Below are positions 8,942 to 16,995 of a stretch of DNA of 64,000 nucleotides, piece by piece (position 1 is the first letter of the stretch; each line of letters opens with the position of its first letter). Position numbers and translations under genes: made by a program. The notes under the pieces are model-generated. The model had not been told where the DNA came from and did not search any database. It worked only from the letters and a program-made list of their open reading frames with translations. Source of the DNA: Deltaproteobacteria bacterium (lineage in GTDB: Bacteria; Desulfobacterota; Desulfomonilia; UBA1062). The stretch spans positions 52,031 to 116,030 of the forward strand of contig JAKPPU010000170.1 of assembly GCA_029547185.1 (NCBI GenBank), in the 5' to 3' direction.

Positions 8942-10558
8942 ATGATGAGCACGCATCGGATCGTCCTCGAAGAGATCATTCCCCGGGAGCGCTATGGGGA
9001 CATCGACCGGGTATGCGGCCGGAGCAGGGGCGTGCAGAACCTGCCCGCGATCGCCGCCTTTCTTCAGGAAAGCTCGCTCGCACGGATCGATCTCGACCGG
9101 GACATCGTCGAAGGCTACATCGCGGACAGCTCCAACCTTCCGGGGAGTGCCCAGGCCCTCGCGAGGCCCCGCTCGGCAGAGGAGTGCGCTGCGGTCTTCC
9201 GGGCATGTTTTTCCGCAGGCATCCCCTTCACCGTCTCCGCAGGCCGGTCGAACCTCACCGGCAGCGCCACCCCGGAAGGCGGGGTCATCGTGTCCATGGA
9301 CCACATGACCTTTCCGCCTGTCAGGGTGGAGACCGATGCGAAGATCGTCCGGAGCCCGGCAGGCATCATCCTCGAAGACCTGCGCAAGGCCGTGCTCGAG
9401 CAGAGCGGGAATTCCCTCATCTTCCCCGTGGACCCCACGAGCCGGTCGGATGCCATGGTCGGAGGGGCGATCGCCAGCAACGCCTCGGGGTTCACCCCGG
9501 GAATTGCCGGCGCCATGAGGGGCTGGGTTTCCGCCCTCGACGTCCTCGTTCCCTCCGGGCTCATGATCCGCGCCCGGAGGGGCCGGTATATCTCGGAGGG
9601 AGGCTTTTTCCTCCTCTCCCATGAAGGCAGGGAGACGGCGCTTCCCGTGCCGGGGTACCGCAGGCCTGATGTCAAGAATGCGAGCGGTCCTTTTTCCTCG
9701 CCCGAAGGCGTGATGGACTTCGTCGATCTCATTGTCGGCAGCGAAGGCATCTTTGGCATCGTGACCTCGTGCATCCTGGGGCTTAAAGGCCGGCCCGGGG
9801 ACTGCCTCGATATCTTTCTCTCCCTGGAGGACGAAGACACAGCGCTCAAGCTTCTCGCCTATCTGCGGGATTTCCTTGCAGGCGATTTCAGCGGCCTCAC
9901 CGCCCTCGAATACTTCGGGGTGAACTGCAGGGCCTACATGGATCATGAAGAAAGGCTCTTCCGGTCGGATGACGAGGTGGGCGTCTACCTCCAGGTCCCC
10001 CTCTATGAAGAGACCATCGAGGAGGCGTCGGAGGAATGGTTCAATATCCTGGTGAGCTGCCCCTGCGACATCAATGAAGAAGGGATCCTCATCATGGCGA
10101 GCGACCGGGACAGGGCGCTCTTTCTCGAGGCGAGGCATTCCCTGCCCGCGAACTCGCTCGAGATCGTGAAGCAGAGGGGAACGTACACCCTCATGACCGA
10201 CACCGTGGTGCCGCCCGACAGGTTTGCAGAGTTCCTCGCCTCAGCTAACGATCTCATCCAATCGGAAGGGCTCGACTACCTCTCTTTCGGCCATCTCGGC
10301 GACTGCCACGTCCACTTCATGATCCTCCCGGAGAGGCAGCAGATCAAACAGGCGGCAAAGGTCTACGACAGGATCATCGAAGAGTCGGCGCGGCTGGGCG
10401 GCGTGTACTCGGGCGAGCACGGGACCGGAAAGCGCAAGCGGGCCGATTTCCTGAAATGCTATGGAGAGAAGGCCGCAGACGGGGTGAGACATACGAAGGC
10501 AGCGCTCGACCCGCTCTTCCTCCTGAACAGGGGCAATGTGGTCGAGCCTTCCTATTGA
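8942..10558 (+). CDS. FAD-linked oxidase (GlcD / D-2-hydroxyacid dehydrogenase type)
   Basis: About 538 residues of the VAO/PCMH flavoprotein family. The FAD-binding region shows ARPRSAEECAAVFRACFSA and TVSAGRSNLTGSATPEGG, followed by SDAMVGGAIASNASG and DLIVGSEGIFGIVT. The C-terminal FAD-oxidase domain has FGHLGDCHVHFMI and GGVYSGEHGTGKRKR, which hold the usual catalytic His residues. Members oxidise D-lactate, glycolate or other 2-hydroxy acids. Two adjacent ATGs (8942, 8945) follow a weak GGGGTG; a GTG at 8906 is less likely. It is divergent from the CoA-transferase gene, so the two may share a pathway. Confidence 0.88.
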   Translation: MMSTHRIVLEEIIPRERYGDIDRVCGRSRGVQNLPAIAAFLQESSLARIDLDRDIVEGYIADSSNLPGSAQALARPRSAEECAAVFRACFSAGIPFTVSAGRSNLTGSATPEGGVIVSMDHMTFPPVRVETDAKIVRSPAGIILEDLRKAVLEQSGNSLIFPVDPTSRSDAMVGGAIASNASGFTPGIAGAMRGWVSALDVLVPSGLMIRARRGRYISEGGFFLLSHEGRETALPVPGYRRPDVKNASGPFSSPEGVMDFVDLIVGSEGIFGIVTSCILGLKGRPGDCLDIFLSLEDEDTALKLLAYLRDFLAGDFSGLTALEYFGVNCRAYMDHEERLFRSDDEVGVYLQVPLYEETIEEASEEWFNILVSCPCDINEEGILIMASDRDRALFLEARHSLPANSLEIVKQRGTYTLMTDTVVPPDRFAEFLASANDLIQSEGLDYLSFGHLGDCHVHFMILPERQQIKQAAKVYDRIIEESARLGGVYSGEHGTGKRKRADFLKCYGEKAADGVRHTKAALDPLFLLNRGNVVEPSY

Positions 10559-10756
10559 GGTATCCTCCGGTCAGCAGTTTTCCGGAAAGTACCGGGATCT
10601 AACCGGGGAGCCATTGTTTTGGATATCCGTGATACCCTGCATTTTTTGCAGAGTGAGAAATTTATCGGACAAAGACTTCTTGATGGGATGAGCAGACTCA
10701 TTTTGTAATTTATTTATATAACCGTAATAGTACCATGGCCTATCATCAGCAGTTGA

Positions 10757-11058
10757 ATGGCGCTACACAATGAGGGGGTGAATGCCATGAACGTCGTAAC
10801 AAGCCAGGCGATGAAGAAGGCAGGATTTCTAATTTGGACTTCCAGATCAAAGCCCTCACCACCCCTCAGGAATGGAAAACCATCTTCGGCCCTCAGGGGC
10901 AGAGTCCATCCCCATGATGAGATCGACGTGCCGGGAAGATTATCGTTCTCGTCGATTTCATTACGGTTTTTTATCAATTATATTTCATGTTAAAATTATA
11001 CTTGATAACGCATGTAATTTGGTATAGTGTTTCTTTTCATAGAATCTGCCTTCTGTAA
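10757..11058 (+). pseudogene. Decayed gene fragment
   Basis: An ATG at 10788 with GAGGGGGTG upstream opens MNVVTSQAMKKAGFLIW, lying within a longer frame open from 10757 to 10993. A neighbouring frame over the same bases reads more convincingly as protein: NLDFQIKALTTPQEWKTIF, then GPQGQSPSP. It hits two consecutive TGA codons at 10915-10920, then resumes with RRAGKIIVLVDFITVFYQ to a TAA at 11056. This suggests a frameshift plus nonsense mutations in a once-functional gene of unknown family. The remainder of 10559-11141 is AT-rich with no recognisable gene. Confidence 0.3.
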
Positions 11059-11141
11059 AAGGAAGGCATGAGTTTTGGGGTATTGGATCTACAAGCTGTA
11101 TGTGATTTGAAATCTATTGTTTTATTGGTAGGGCGAGAAGT

Positions 11142-11645
11142 ATGAAGGGGGTTATCCTTTCCGGATTCCTTTTGGTACTCGTTCTTGCAGTTGCAGGGAA
11201 TGCGTCGGCAGGCGTTGATGACGCCGATGGATTCAGCGGCCTCAAGTGGGGAACCGAGTATTCAACCATCAAGGACGAAATGACCTATGTCTGCACCAGC
11301 CCGGCCTATGGGGGCATACGGTTCTATACAAGGAAAAATGACGAACTGACCATAGGTCCTGCCCGGGTTCAATATATCAACTATGGCTTCTGGCACGGCA
11401 AGTTTTTCAATGTCATCGCGGTCGTTCCGAATCATGAGTCATACGATAAACTGAAAAAGGCGGTGTTCCGCAAGTACGGGGAAGGCCAGGAGCTGAGGCA
11501 GGCCCGTGAGTTCTATACCTGGACAGGGAAGAAGACGAGCATTGTCGTTGAATACGGCCACCGCTTTCCGGGACTGGGATGTCTCATGATGCTCTCCACG
11601 GAGATCCTGAACGGAGATATGAAGGCCCTGGCAAAGGGAGATTGA
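11142..11645 (+). CDS. Secreted hypothetical protein
   Basis: 167 residues with a clear signal peptide: MKGVILSGFLLVLVLAVAG, then NASAG with a likely cleavage after ASA. The mature part begins with FSGLKWGTEYSTIKDEM, a pattern seen in many short periplasmic proteins of unknown function whose first repeat reads (F)xGxxWG. No catalytic motif is visible and the domain cannot be named. The ribosome-binding site is weak (TAGGGCGAG). The next gene starts 70 bases downstream with its own strong site. Confidence 0.7.
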   Translation: MKGVILSGFLLVLVLAVAGNASAGVDDADGFSGLKWGTEYSTIKDEMTYVCTSPAYGGIRFYTRKNDELTIGPARVQYINYGFWHGKFFNVIAVVPNHESYDKLKKAVFRKYGEGQELRQAREFYTWTGKKTSIVVEYGHRFPGLGCLMMLSTEILNGDMKALAKGD

Positions 11646-11714
11646 AGAGATTGCGGCGATGATCGCCGGACATGAATGATATGTGTTTACTGATATGCAA
11701 CAGGAGGTGTTGCC

Positions 11715-12251
11715 GTGAACATCGAGTACAAAAAAGAGAACGAGATCGGCTTGTTTCGCCTGGAGGGAACAAAGAGGTACTATGAGGCGAGACTGGCCTG
11801 GTGGCGTTTCCTGCAGGCCTTCAAGGATGACGATATCAAGGCCGCCCTCGTATTCGACAACTCCGTAAACGAGATAACCCCGGCTGATGTACTGGATCTG
11901 GAGCAGTGGTTCTGCGAGATAAACTTTCCCCGACAGAGAAAGGTCGCCATCGTCAATTCGGACAGCAGGGAAGAGGTGATCAACAGGTACTGGGATTTCG
12001 TGGGGTCGATGAGGAGATGGAGCATCAAGGTTTTCGACAACGAACATGCAGCGAGAAGGTGGCTGAAAATGCCCTCGCTGCCGCGCCGATACCGCTCGGA
12101 ACCCGGAGAGCAGCTCCGGCCACATGCACACCGGGTGGCCGCCGATCCTGCCGGCTCACGATGGAATGCCATGAAAGCGGCGATAAGCACCCGGAAGGGT
12201 GAAAAAATCCTCGACAGCAGAAAGATCAGATCCCGACCCGTGATTCGATGA
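11715..12251 (+). CDS. STAS/SpoIIAA-like protein with atypical C-terminal tail
   Basis: 178 residues from a GTG start with AGGAGG at 11702-11707. The first ~115 residues alternate strands and helices like the SpoIIAA/CRAL-TRIO-like STAS proteins: NEIGLFRLEGTKRYYEARL, AALVFDNSVNEITPADVLDL, KVAIVNSDSREEVI and SIKVFDNEHAARRWL. Those proteins usually stop near here. The last ~60 residues are Arg/Pro-rich and unlike the first part, suggesting loss of the original stop or a frameshift. Function unknown; a regulatory or phospholipid-associated role would be a guess. Confidence 0.6.
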   Translation: MNIEYKKENEIGLFRLEGTKRYYEARLAWWRFLQAFKDDDIKAALVFDNSVNEITPADVLDLEQWFCEINFPRQRKVAIVNSDSREEVINRYWDFVGSMRRWSIKVFDNEHAARRWLKMPSLPRRYRSEPGEQLRPHAHRVAADPAGSRWNAMKAAISTRKGEKILDSRKIRSRPVIR

Positions 12252-12307
12252 TCGATTTTTTTCGGATGCCTCAATCCTGATTGCAATAGATGGTGTGTTC
12301 TTTTTGT

Positions 12308-12337
12308 TTGACAAAATCCACTTCGATATTGTTCTAT
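12308..12337 (+). promoter_or_regulatory. Putative sigma-70 promoter of the ior leader
   Basis: TTGACA at 12308-12313 is a perfect -35 box. TTCTAT at 12332-12337, 18 bases away, is a poor -10 (TATGTT at 12335 is the alternative). Transcription would begin near 12343, so the folded leader would form its 5' end. Confidence 0.4.
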
Positions 12338-12342
12338 GTTTT

Positions 12343-12453
12343 CCCGTGAAGAAACACGTGAGCCGTTGCCCCTGGTGGAGATCGATATTCGAGTAAGGGG
12401 CCGGCTTTTTCGGTGAAATTATAAAAGGCGGCCTTAAAGGGGTCGCCTTTTTT
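12343..12453 (+). promoter_or_regulatory. Structured leader of iorA: attenuator or riboswitch candidate
   Basis: Four mutually exclusive segments are visible. Segment 1 (12362-12373) pairs with segment 2 (12396-12405): GCCG/CGGC plus GCCCCT/AGGGGC, 10 pairs with a 2-base bulge. Segment 2 extended to 12409 (GCCGGCTTTT, from 12400) pairs with segment 3 (AAAAGGCGGC, 12423-12432) at 9 of 10 positions. Segment 3 pairs with segment 4 to make the terminator. This is the classical protector/antiterminator/terminator layout. A small hairpin CGTG/CACG (12345-12358) precedes it. I match it to no riboswitch class I know. A 26-codon frame (12336-12416) spans it but has no ribosome-binding site and would begin upstream of the predicted transcript start. 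Confidence 0.5.
12423..12453 (+). terminator. Intrinsic terminator in the iorA leader
   Basis: AAAAGGCGGCC (12423-12433) pairs with GGTCGCCTTTT (12441-12451) through 11 pairs including one G-U, with a 7-base loop. Six T residues (12448-12453) close it. It ends 48 bases before the iorA ATG, so it must be read through for iorA expression from the upstream promoter. Confidence 0.7.
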
Positions 12454-12501
12454 GTCGAGCCGGAGTGTGCTTCATCCGATTTTTCTTGAGCTGGAGCATC
12501 T

Positions 12502-14310
12502 ATGAAAGGCACACAGATACTGCTCGGAAACGACGCCATCGCCTATGGCGTTCTGGCAAGCGGCGCCTCCGTGGTGGCTTCCTATCCCGGGACACCCGCT
12601 TCCGAGATTTGTGAAACCGCTTACCGGGTCTCCAAACAGGAGGGACTTCAGGTCCACGTCGAATGGTCCATCAATGAGAAGACCGCCTTTGAAGTGGCGT
12701 ATGCGAATGCCATCGCAGGCAGGCGCTCCGCGGTTTCCATGAAGCAGGTGGGGTTGAACGTGGCCTCTGACCCGGTGATGAGCGCCGCGTACATGGGGAC
12801 CGTAGGCGGCATCCTCCTCATCGTGGCCGACGACCCCGGGCCCCATTCATCGCAGACCGAGCAGGATACAAGGCTCTTCGCCATGTTTGCCAAGCTGCCC
12901 GTCCTGGACCCGTCAAGCCCTGAAGAAGCGCTTCGGATGGCCGGGGACGCCTTCGCCTTCTCCGAGGAATTCCGGACGCCCGTGATTCTGCGGCCTACGA
13001 CACGGGTCTGCCATGCCCGCCAGGTCATGGAGGTGCCCGCGCTCAACCCGGAGATCCCGGCACCGGATTTCCGCAGGGACCCGGCCCGCTGGGCAGCCAC
13101 CCCCGGGCCAAGGCTTACGCTCCACCGGGAGCTCAACGAAAGGATCGCCAGGATCAGGAAGCACGACTGGGCGAAGCCAAGGCTCGTCCTGGGAGACAGA
13201 AAGGCTCCGGTGGCGGTGGTCTCCTCCGGGGTGAGCCACAGCTATCTTCTCGATGTGCTGAAGGGCTTCGACAGATGGCCCGGGGTCTGCCTCTACAAGG
13301 TTGACATGCCCTATCCCATGGACCCAACGGAGCTGGACCGCATCGCACGCCGGCACAAGTGCGTGCTTGTGGTGGAGGAGTCCGAGCCGGTCATCGAGCT
13401 CCAGTTCACCTCGCGGGCAAACGTGCGGGGGCGCATCGACGGTACCGTGCCTTCAGAAGGGGAGCTCAACCCCGAGATCATCATGGACCTCCTGGACGGG
13501 GTCACCGGCAGGAAGTGTGCTCGCGGGCATTTCGCCCCTCCGAAAGGCCGCAGGCCTTCGCTCTGCGCCGGGTGCGCCCACCGGAGCGCCTTTTATGCCA
13601 TCAAGCGAGCACTCCCCAAGGGGATCTACACCTCGGACATCGGCTGCTACACCCTGGGGCTCAACCTGGGCGCCGTGGACACCTGCCTGTGCATGGGCGC
13701 CGCCGTGTCCCAGGCGGCAGGGTTCTATCACGCGTACAAGGGGAGCGCCTCACCCCCACCCATCGCGGCCGTGATCGGCGACTCCACCTACTTCCATGCA
13801 GGCATCCCGCCCACCATCAATGCCCTGGTTACCGGCGCCCGTTTCGTGCTCGTGATCCTCGACAACGCAACCACAGCCATGACCGGCCACCAGCCTACCC
13901 CGGCCACGGGCTTCACGGCGAACGACTACGAAGGCAGAACGCTCCATCTGGAGGACATCCTCAAGGGATGCGGCGTACACACCGTCCTCGTCCACGATCC
14001 CTACGACGTCAAGGGCTTCAGGAAAGCCGTGAAGGAAGCCTACGCGAAAACAGCATCGGAGGGGGTGGCCGCAGTCATTGCACGCCATCCCTGCATTCGG
14101 GACAAAAAGGCCCGTGCGGCACAGAAGACCTTCCGCATGGAGATCACCGACAGATGCAGACTGTGCGGCTACTGCATCCGCGAGTTTGAGTGCCCGGCCC
14201 TCGCAGAAGGCGAAGACAGGGTCTCCATCGACATGACCCTGTGCATCGGGTGCGGAGTTTGCGCGGATGTGTGCCCCCACCACGCCATCATTGCCGGGGG
14301 TGAGAAATGA
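12502..14310 (+). CDS. iorA: Indolepyruvate:ferredoxin oxidoreductase, alpha subunit
   Basis: 602 residues, the normal length. Pyrimidine-binding domain at the N-terminus (ASVVASYPGTPASEI), then GPHSSQTEQDTR. The TPP-binding domain near residues 410-470 has GDSTYFHAGIPPTINALV and VLILDNATTAMTGHQ-like text. The C-terminus carries two 4Fe-4S clusters: CRLCGYCIREFECP and CIGCGVCADVCP. With IorB it oxidatively decarboxylates aryl pyruvates to aryl-acetyl-CoA and reduces ferredoxin in the cytosol. GGAG precedes the ATG. The next gene overlaps by 4 bases (ATGA), so the two are translationally coupled. Confidence 0.95.
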   Translation: MKGTQILLGNDAIAYGVLASGASVVASYPGTPASEICETAYRVSKQEGLQVHVEWSINEKTAFEVAYANAIAGRRSAVSMKQVGLNVASDPVMSAAYMGTVGGILLIVADDPGPHSSQTEQDTRLFAMFAKLPVLDPSSPEEALRMAGDAFAFSEEFRTPVILRPTTRVCHARQVMEVPALNPEIPAPDFRRDPARWAATPGPRLTLHRELNERIARIRKHDWAKPRLVLGDRKAPVAVVSSGVSHSYLLDVLKGFDRWPGVCLYKVDMPYPMDPTELDRIARRHKCVLVVEESEPVIELQFTSRANVRGRIDGTVPSEGELNPEIIMDLLDGVTGRKCARGHFAPPKGRRPSLCAGCAHRSAFYAIKRALPKGIYTSDIGCYTLGLNLGAVDTCLCMGAAVSQAAGFYHAYKGSASPPPIAAVIGDSTYFHAGIPPTINALVTGARFVLVILDNATTAMTGHQPTPATGFTANDYEGRTLHLEDILKGCGVHTVLVHDPYDVKGFRKAVKEAYAKTASEGVAAVIARHPCIRDKKARAAQKTFRMEITDRCRLCGYCIREFECPALAEGEDRVSIDMTLCIGCGVCADVCPHHAIIAGGEK

Positions 14311-14861
14311 GCAGGAAGAGAAAAGTCACGGCGGCGCAAGGCGGAATGAACGGGCAGATCTTCATGGTGGGAACGGGAGGCCAGGGCATCCTGCTCCTTT
14401 CGAGGGCCCTGGCCCGGATCGCGGTGCAGGAGGGCAAGCCCGTCATCGCATCTGAAACCCACGGCATGGCCATGCGGGGAGGCACGGTGACGGCGAATCT
14501 CAAGATCGGGGATTATGCCGGCCCGCTCATCCCTGCCGGCAGCGCGGACCTGCTCATCGGGCTCGATGATGCAGAGGCGTCGGCGTTTCTGTACATGCTC
14601 GGCAAAGGCGGGATCTCCATAGTGAACACGGGAGAGGAAGGGCCCTTCGACCATGCCATCGACGCCACGGGCATGGCCCTCAAAGCCGGGATGCCCGGAT
14701 CGGTGAACATGATCATGCTGGGGTTCGTCACCCGGATCCTGGGTATACCTTTAGAGGAAGCCAGGAGGGTGATCGAAGAGTTGTCGCCTTCGAGGACCCT
14801 TGAAGACAATCTCGAGGCCATGACAGCGGGCTACCGATACACGCTGCAACGATCTTCCTGA
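14307..14861 (+). CDS. iorB: Indolepyruvate:ferredoxin oxidoreductase, beta subunit
   Basis: 184 residues. MVGTGGQGILLLSRALARIA is the gamma-domain signature of 2-oxoacid:ferredoxin oxidoreductases, followed by ETHGMAMRGGTV, which binds near the TPP diphosphate in this family. It starts inside the iorA stop (ATGA) and ends 14 bases before the acyl-CoA ligase gene. Alpha plus beta form the complete IOR; no separate ferredoxin is encoded nearby. Confidence 0.94.
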   Translation: MSRKRKVTAAQGGMNGQIFMVGTGGQGILLLSRALARIAVQEGKPVIASETHGMAMRGGTVTANLKIGDYAGPLIPAGSADLLIGLDDAEASAFLYMLGKGGISIVNTGEEGPFDHAIDATGMALKAGMPGSVNMIMLGFVTRILGIPLEEARRVIEELSPSRTLEDNLEAMTAGYRYTLQRSS

Positions 14862-14875
14862 GGAGGAAAAGAGCT

Positions 14876-16165
14876 ATGGGCAGGACCTTCATGCCGGCAT
14901 ACACATCGTCCCTGGAGCTGGAGGCCATCCAGCTCCAAGGCCTGAAATGGACCGTGAACCATGCGTACAACGGCTCCCCGTTCTACCGGGAGAGCTTCGC
15001 CAGGGCCGGGGTGAAGCCCGAAGACATCCGCACGCTCGATGATTTGCAGCGCCTGCCTTTCGTCACGGCCCAGGACCTGCAGGAAGGCTATCCCTTCCCT
15101 CTGCGCTCCGTGCCGTACGAGCGGATCGTGCGCATCCATGCATCCTCGGGCACCACCGGCAAGCGCAAGGTCATGTCGTACACGAGAAAGGACATCGACG
15201 ACTGGGCAGACATGTTCGCCCGCTGCTACGAGCTCGCCGAGCTCACCCCCGAAGACAGGGTGCAGATCTGCGTGGGCTACGGGGTATGGACCGCCGGCGT
15301 GGGCTTCCAGAACGGGTGCGAGCGCTTCGGCGCCATGGCCCTGCCCGTCGGCCCGGGCAACACGGAGATGCACCTCCAGTTCCTCCAGGACTTTCAGCCC
15401 TCGGTGATCTGCTCCACCGCCTCGATGGCCCTTCTCCTGGCGGAAGAGGCGGAGAAGGCAGGCATCCTCGATAGCCTGAACGTGAAGAAGGTCATCATGG
15501 GCGCAGAGCGTTCGAGCGACTCCATGCGGGACAAGGTCAGGAGCCTGTTCAAAGCCGACCACATCTTCGACATCCCCGGCCTCACCGAGGTCTACGGCCC
15601 GGGAACCGGCCTCGATTGCGTGCACCACACGGGCATCCACTATTTCCCGGACTTCTACATCCTCGAGATCCTCGACCCGGAGACTCTTGAGCCCGTCAGG
15701 CCAGGCGAGACGGGAGAGATGGTCTACACGACGCTGTGCAAGGAAGGCGCGCCGCTCATACGCTATCGCTCCCGCGACCTCACCCGGCTCCTGCCCGGGG
15801 AGTGTCCGTGCGGTTCGATCCTGCCCCGGCATGACCGGATCATGGGCAGGTCGGACGACATGTTCATCATCAGGGGAGTGAACATCTACCCGAGCCACAT
15901 CGAGGAGATCCTCTCCCGGCACCCGGGCCTTGCCAGCGAGTACCAGGTGATCCTCGAACGGAAGCAGGACGGCAAGGACTACATGGAGATCCGGGTGGAG
16001 CGCTCGCAGGGCGGCTCGAAGGACACTGATGCCCTGGTCTCGAAGGACATAGCCACCGACCTGCGCAAGTCGCTCCTCGTGAGCGGCACGGTGGAAATCG
16101 TGGACTACGGCTCCCTGCCCAGGACGGGGAGCAAATCGAAGCGCATCCTCGACCGGAGGGATTGA
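14876..16165 (+). CDS. paaK: Phenylacetate-CoA ligase family protein
   Basis: 429 residues of the adenylate-forming PaaK family. The P-loop SSGTTGKRKVMSYT is near residue 90. VKKVIMGAERSSDSMRDKV, EVYGPGTGLDC and IRYRSRDLTRLLP follow. The hinge and C-terminal lid show MGRSDDMFIIRGVNIYPSHI. It activates phenylacetate (or a related aryl acetate) with ATP to the CoA thioester. In the ior operon it probably runs with, or against, the aryl-acetyl-CoA made by IorAB; many anaerobes pair these genes. GAGGAGG lies 9 bases before the ATG. The spacer to 16275 has only a CCCACTGC/GCAGCGGG hairpin without a clear T-run. Confidence 0.92.
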   Translation: MGRTFMPAYTSSLELEAIQLQGLKWTVNHAYNGSPFYRESFARAGVKPEDIRTLDDLQRLPFVTAQDLQEGYPFPLRSVPYERIVRIHASSGTTGKRKVMSYTRKDIDDWADMFARCYELAELTPEDRVQICVGYGVWTAGVGFQNGCERFGAMALPVGPGNTEMHLQFLQDFQPSVICSTASMALLLAEEAEKAGILDSLNVKKVIMGAERSSDSMRDKVRSLFKADHIFDIPGLTEVYGPGTGLDCVHHTGIHYFPDFYILEILDPETLEPVRPGETGEMVYTTLCKEGAPLIRYRSRDLTRLLPGECPCGSILPRHDRIMGRSDDMFIIRGVNIYPSHIEEILSRHPGLASEYQVILERKQDGKDYMEIRVERSQGGSKDTDALVSKDIATDLRKSLLVSGTVEIVDYGSLPRTGSKSKRILDRRD

Positions 16166-16274
16166 GCAGGCAGCCTTTTCAAGGTTCCCGGACGCATGGA
16201 GACAGCACATCCTTGCCTGCACCCACTGCTTTCATGGGGCAGCGGGACCTCTTGAGGGAAGCATCATTCAATTT

Positions 16275-16784
16275 TTAAGGATTCGTTGGTGTGCTGTAGG
16301 GGCCGAGGACGACATTTCCCTCCATTTTGTCCAGGGAGATGGTCGACGTCGGGATGCCTATCCTCACGGCAGTCGTTCCGACCGGTGCATCCGCCCCAGT
16401 GCCGAAGGGATGATCGAGAGCTGAAGAAGGCATGGTCAGCACGTCGATGGTCAGTGGCTGGATATCCTTCCACCCGCCCGAGGGGGCATTGCCGTTCATC
16501 ATGAAATCCGTTCTCGGCCAGACGTGCAGGTTCTCTATCGTTAAATTATCGATGCCGATCCAGCCGCCCGGCATCTGAACATCGGTGCCGTTAACGGGAA
16601 TTACGGCGCCGTCAGGGTCTCCCCATGCGACGGTGCCGATGTGAACGTCCATGGTCATATCGATGAAGATGCTGATGCCGCTTTGAGCCAGCACCGCGGA
16701 AAGCTCCGCGTCGCTGACCGGCTTCATGGCAGACAGAGGCGTCGACAGCATCAGGATAATCAGCAATGCAAGGATATTCTTCAT
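16275..16784 (-). CDS. Exported protein of unknown function (DUF6160-like)
   Basis: 169 residues from the ATG at 16784, which has GGAG 4 bases upstream; an extended start at 16811 would bury the signal peptide. MKNILALLIILMLSTPLSA is a Sec signal. The mature start MKPVSDAELSAVLAQSGISI resembles the DAELSxVxAQxGI motif of small surface/pilus-associated proteins (DUF6160-like); this match is from memory and moderate. The rest is rich in Gly, Ile and Thr, with beta character and no catalytic motif. It ends near the paaK operon, with which it converges. Confidence 0.65.
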   Translation of the reverse strand: MKNILALLIILMLSTPLSAMKPVSDAELSAVLAQSGISIFIDMTMDVHIGTVAWGDPDGAVIPVNGTDVQMPGGWIGIDNLTIENLHVWPRTDFMMNGNAPSGGWKDIQPLTIDVLTMPSSALDHPFGTGADAPVGTTAVRIGIPTSTISLDKMEGNVVLGPYSTPTNP

Positions 16785-16822
16785 ACCGCTCCGGCCCTCT
16801 TCATCATACATCTATATTACAT

Positions 16823-16828
16823 TATAAT
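16823..16828 (+). promoter_or_regulatory. Putative -10 box of the kinase/aldolase operon
   Basis: A perfect TATAAT at 16823-16828 in an AT-rich patch. Transcription would start near 16835, only about 8 bases before the ATG at 16843. No convincing -35 is visible. Confidence 0.4.
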
Positions 16829-16842
16829 AGAAATACCTGCAT

Positions 16843-16995
16843 ATGCAAGAGATTCTTCGATGTCCGGGATGCACGTCCCGATACTACCGGCCGGATGAGG
16901 CATGGGAAGGGGTAGGAGAGCCGAAATGCCTTGACGCCCAAGCCCTGAATTTTTATACTTCCTCAAAAGAAGAGGAGCTTCTGATCGCCCTATGA
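16843..16995 (+). CDS. Small Cys-containing protein leading the kinase-dehydrogenase gene
   Basis: 50 residues, MQEILRCPGCTSRYYRPDEA onward, with CPGC at residues 7-10 and a third Cys at 29. The pattern recalls a half zinc ribbon or a metal/redox motif; function unknown. Its TGA overlaps the ATG of the next gene (ATGA, 16992-16995), which is strong evidence for real, coupled translation. It lacks a Shine-Dalgarno site and sits 15 bases after a perfect TATAAT, so a near-leaderless transcript is possible. The downstream gene also lacks a good site, consistent with dependence on this coupling. Confidence 0.6.
   Translation: MQEILRCPGCTSRYYRPDEAWEGVGEPKCLDAQALNFYTSSKEEELLIAL

Noticed and set aside
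8792..10138. 448-codon minus-strand frame opposite the FAD-linked oxidase
   Set aside because: Antisense shadow without motifs; the plus-strand product has all VAO-family landmarks.
10714..10977. 87-codon minus-strand frame in the decayed spacer
   Set aside because: It has one hydrophobic stretch but no start context, and overlaps the better-supported plus-strand remnant.
12336..12416. 26-codon frame in the ior leader as an ordinary gene
   Set aside because: No ribosome-binding site and it would start upstream of the predicted transcript start. It is kept only as the alternative leader-peptide model.
14831..16222. 463-codon minus-strand frame opposite paaK
   Set aside because: Antisense shadow; paaK motifs are complete on the plus strand.
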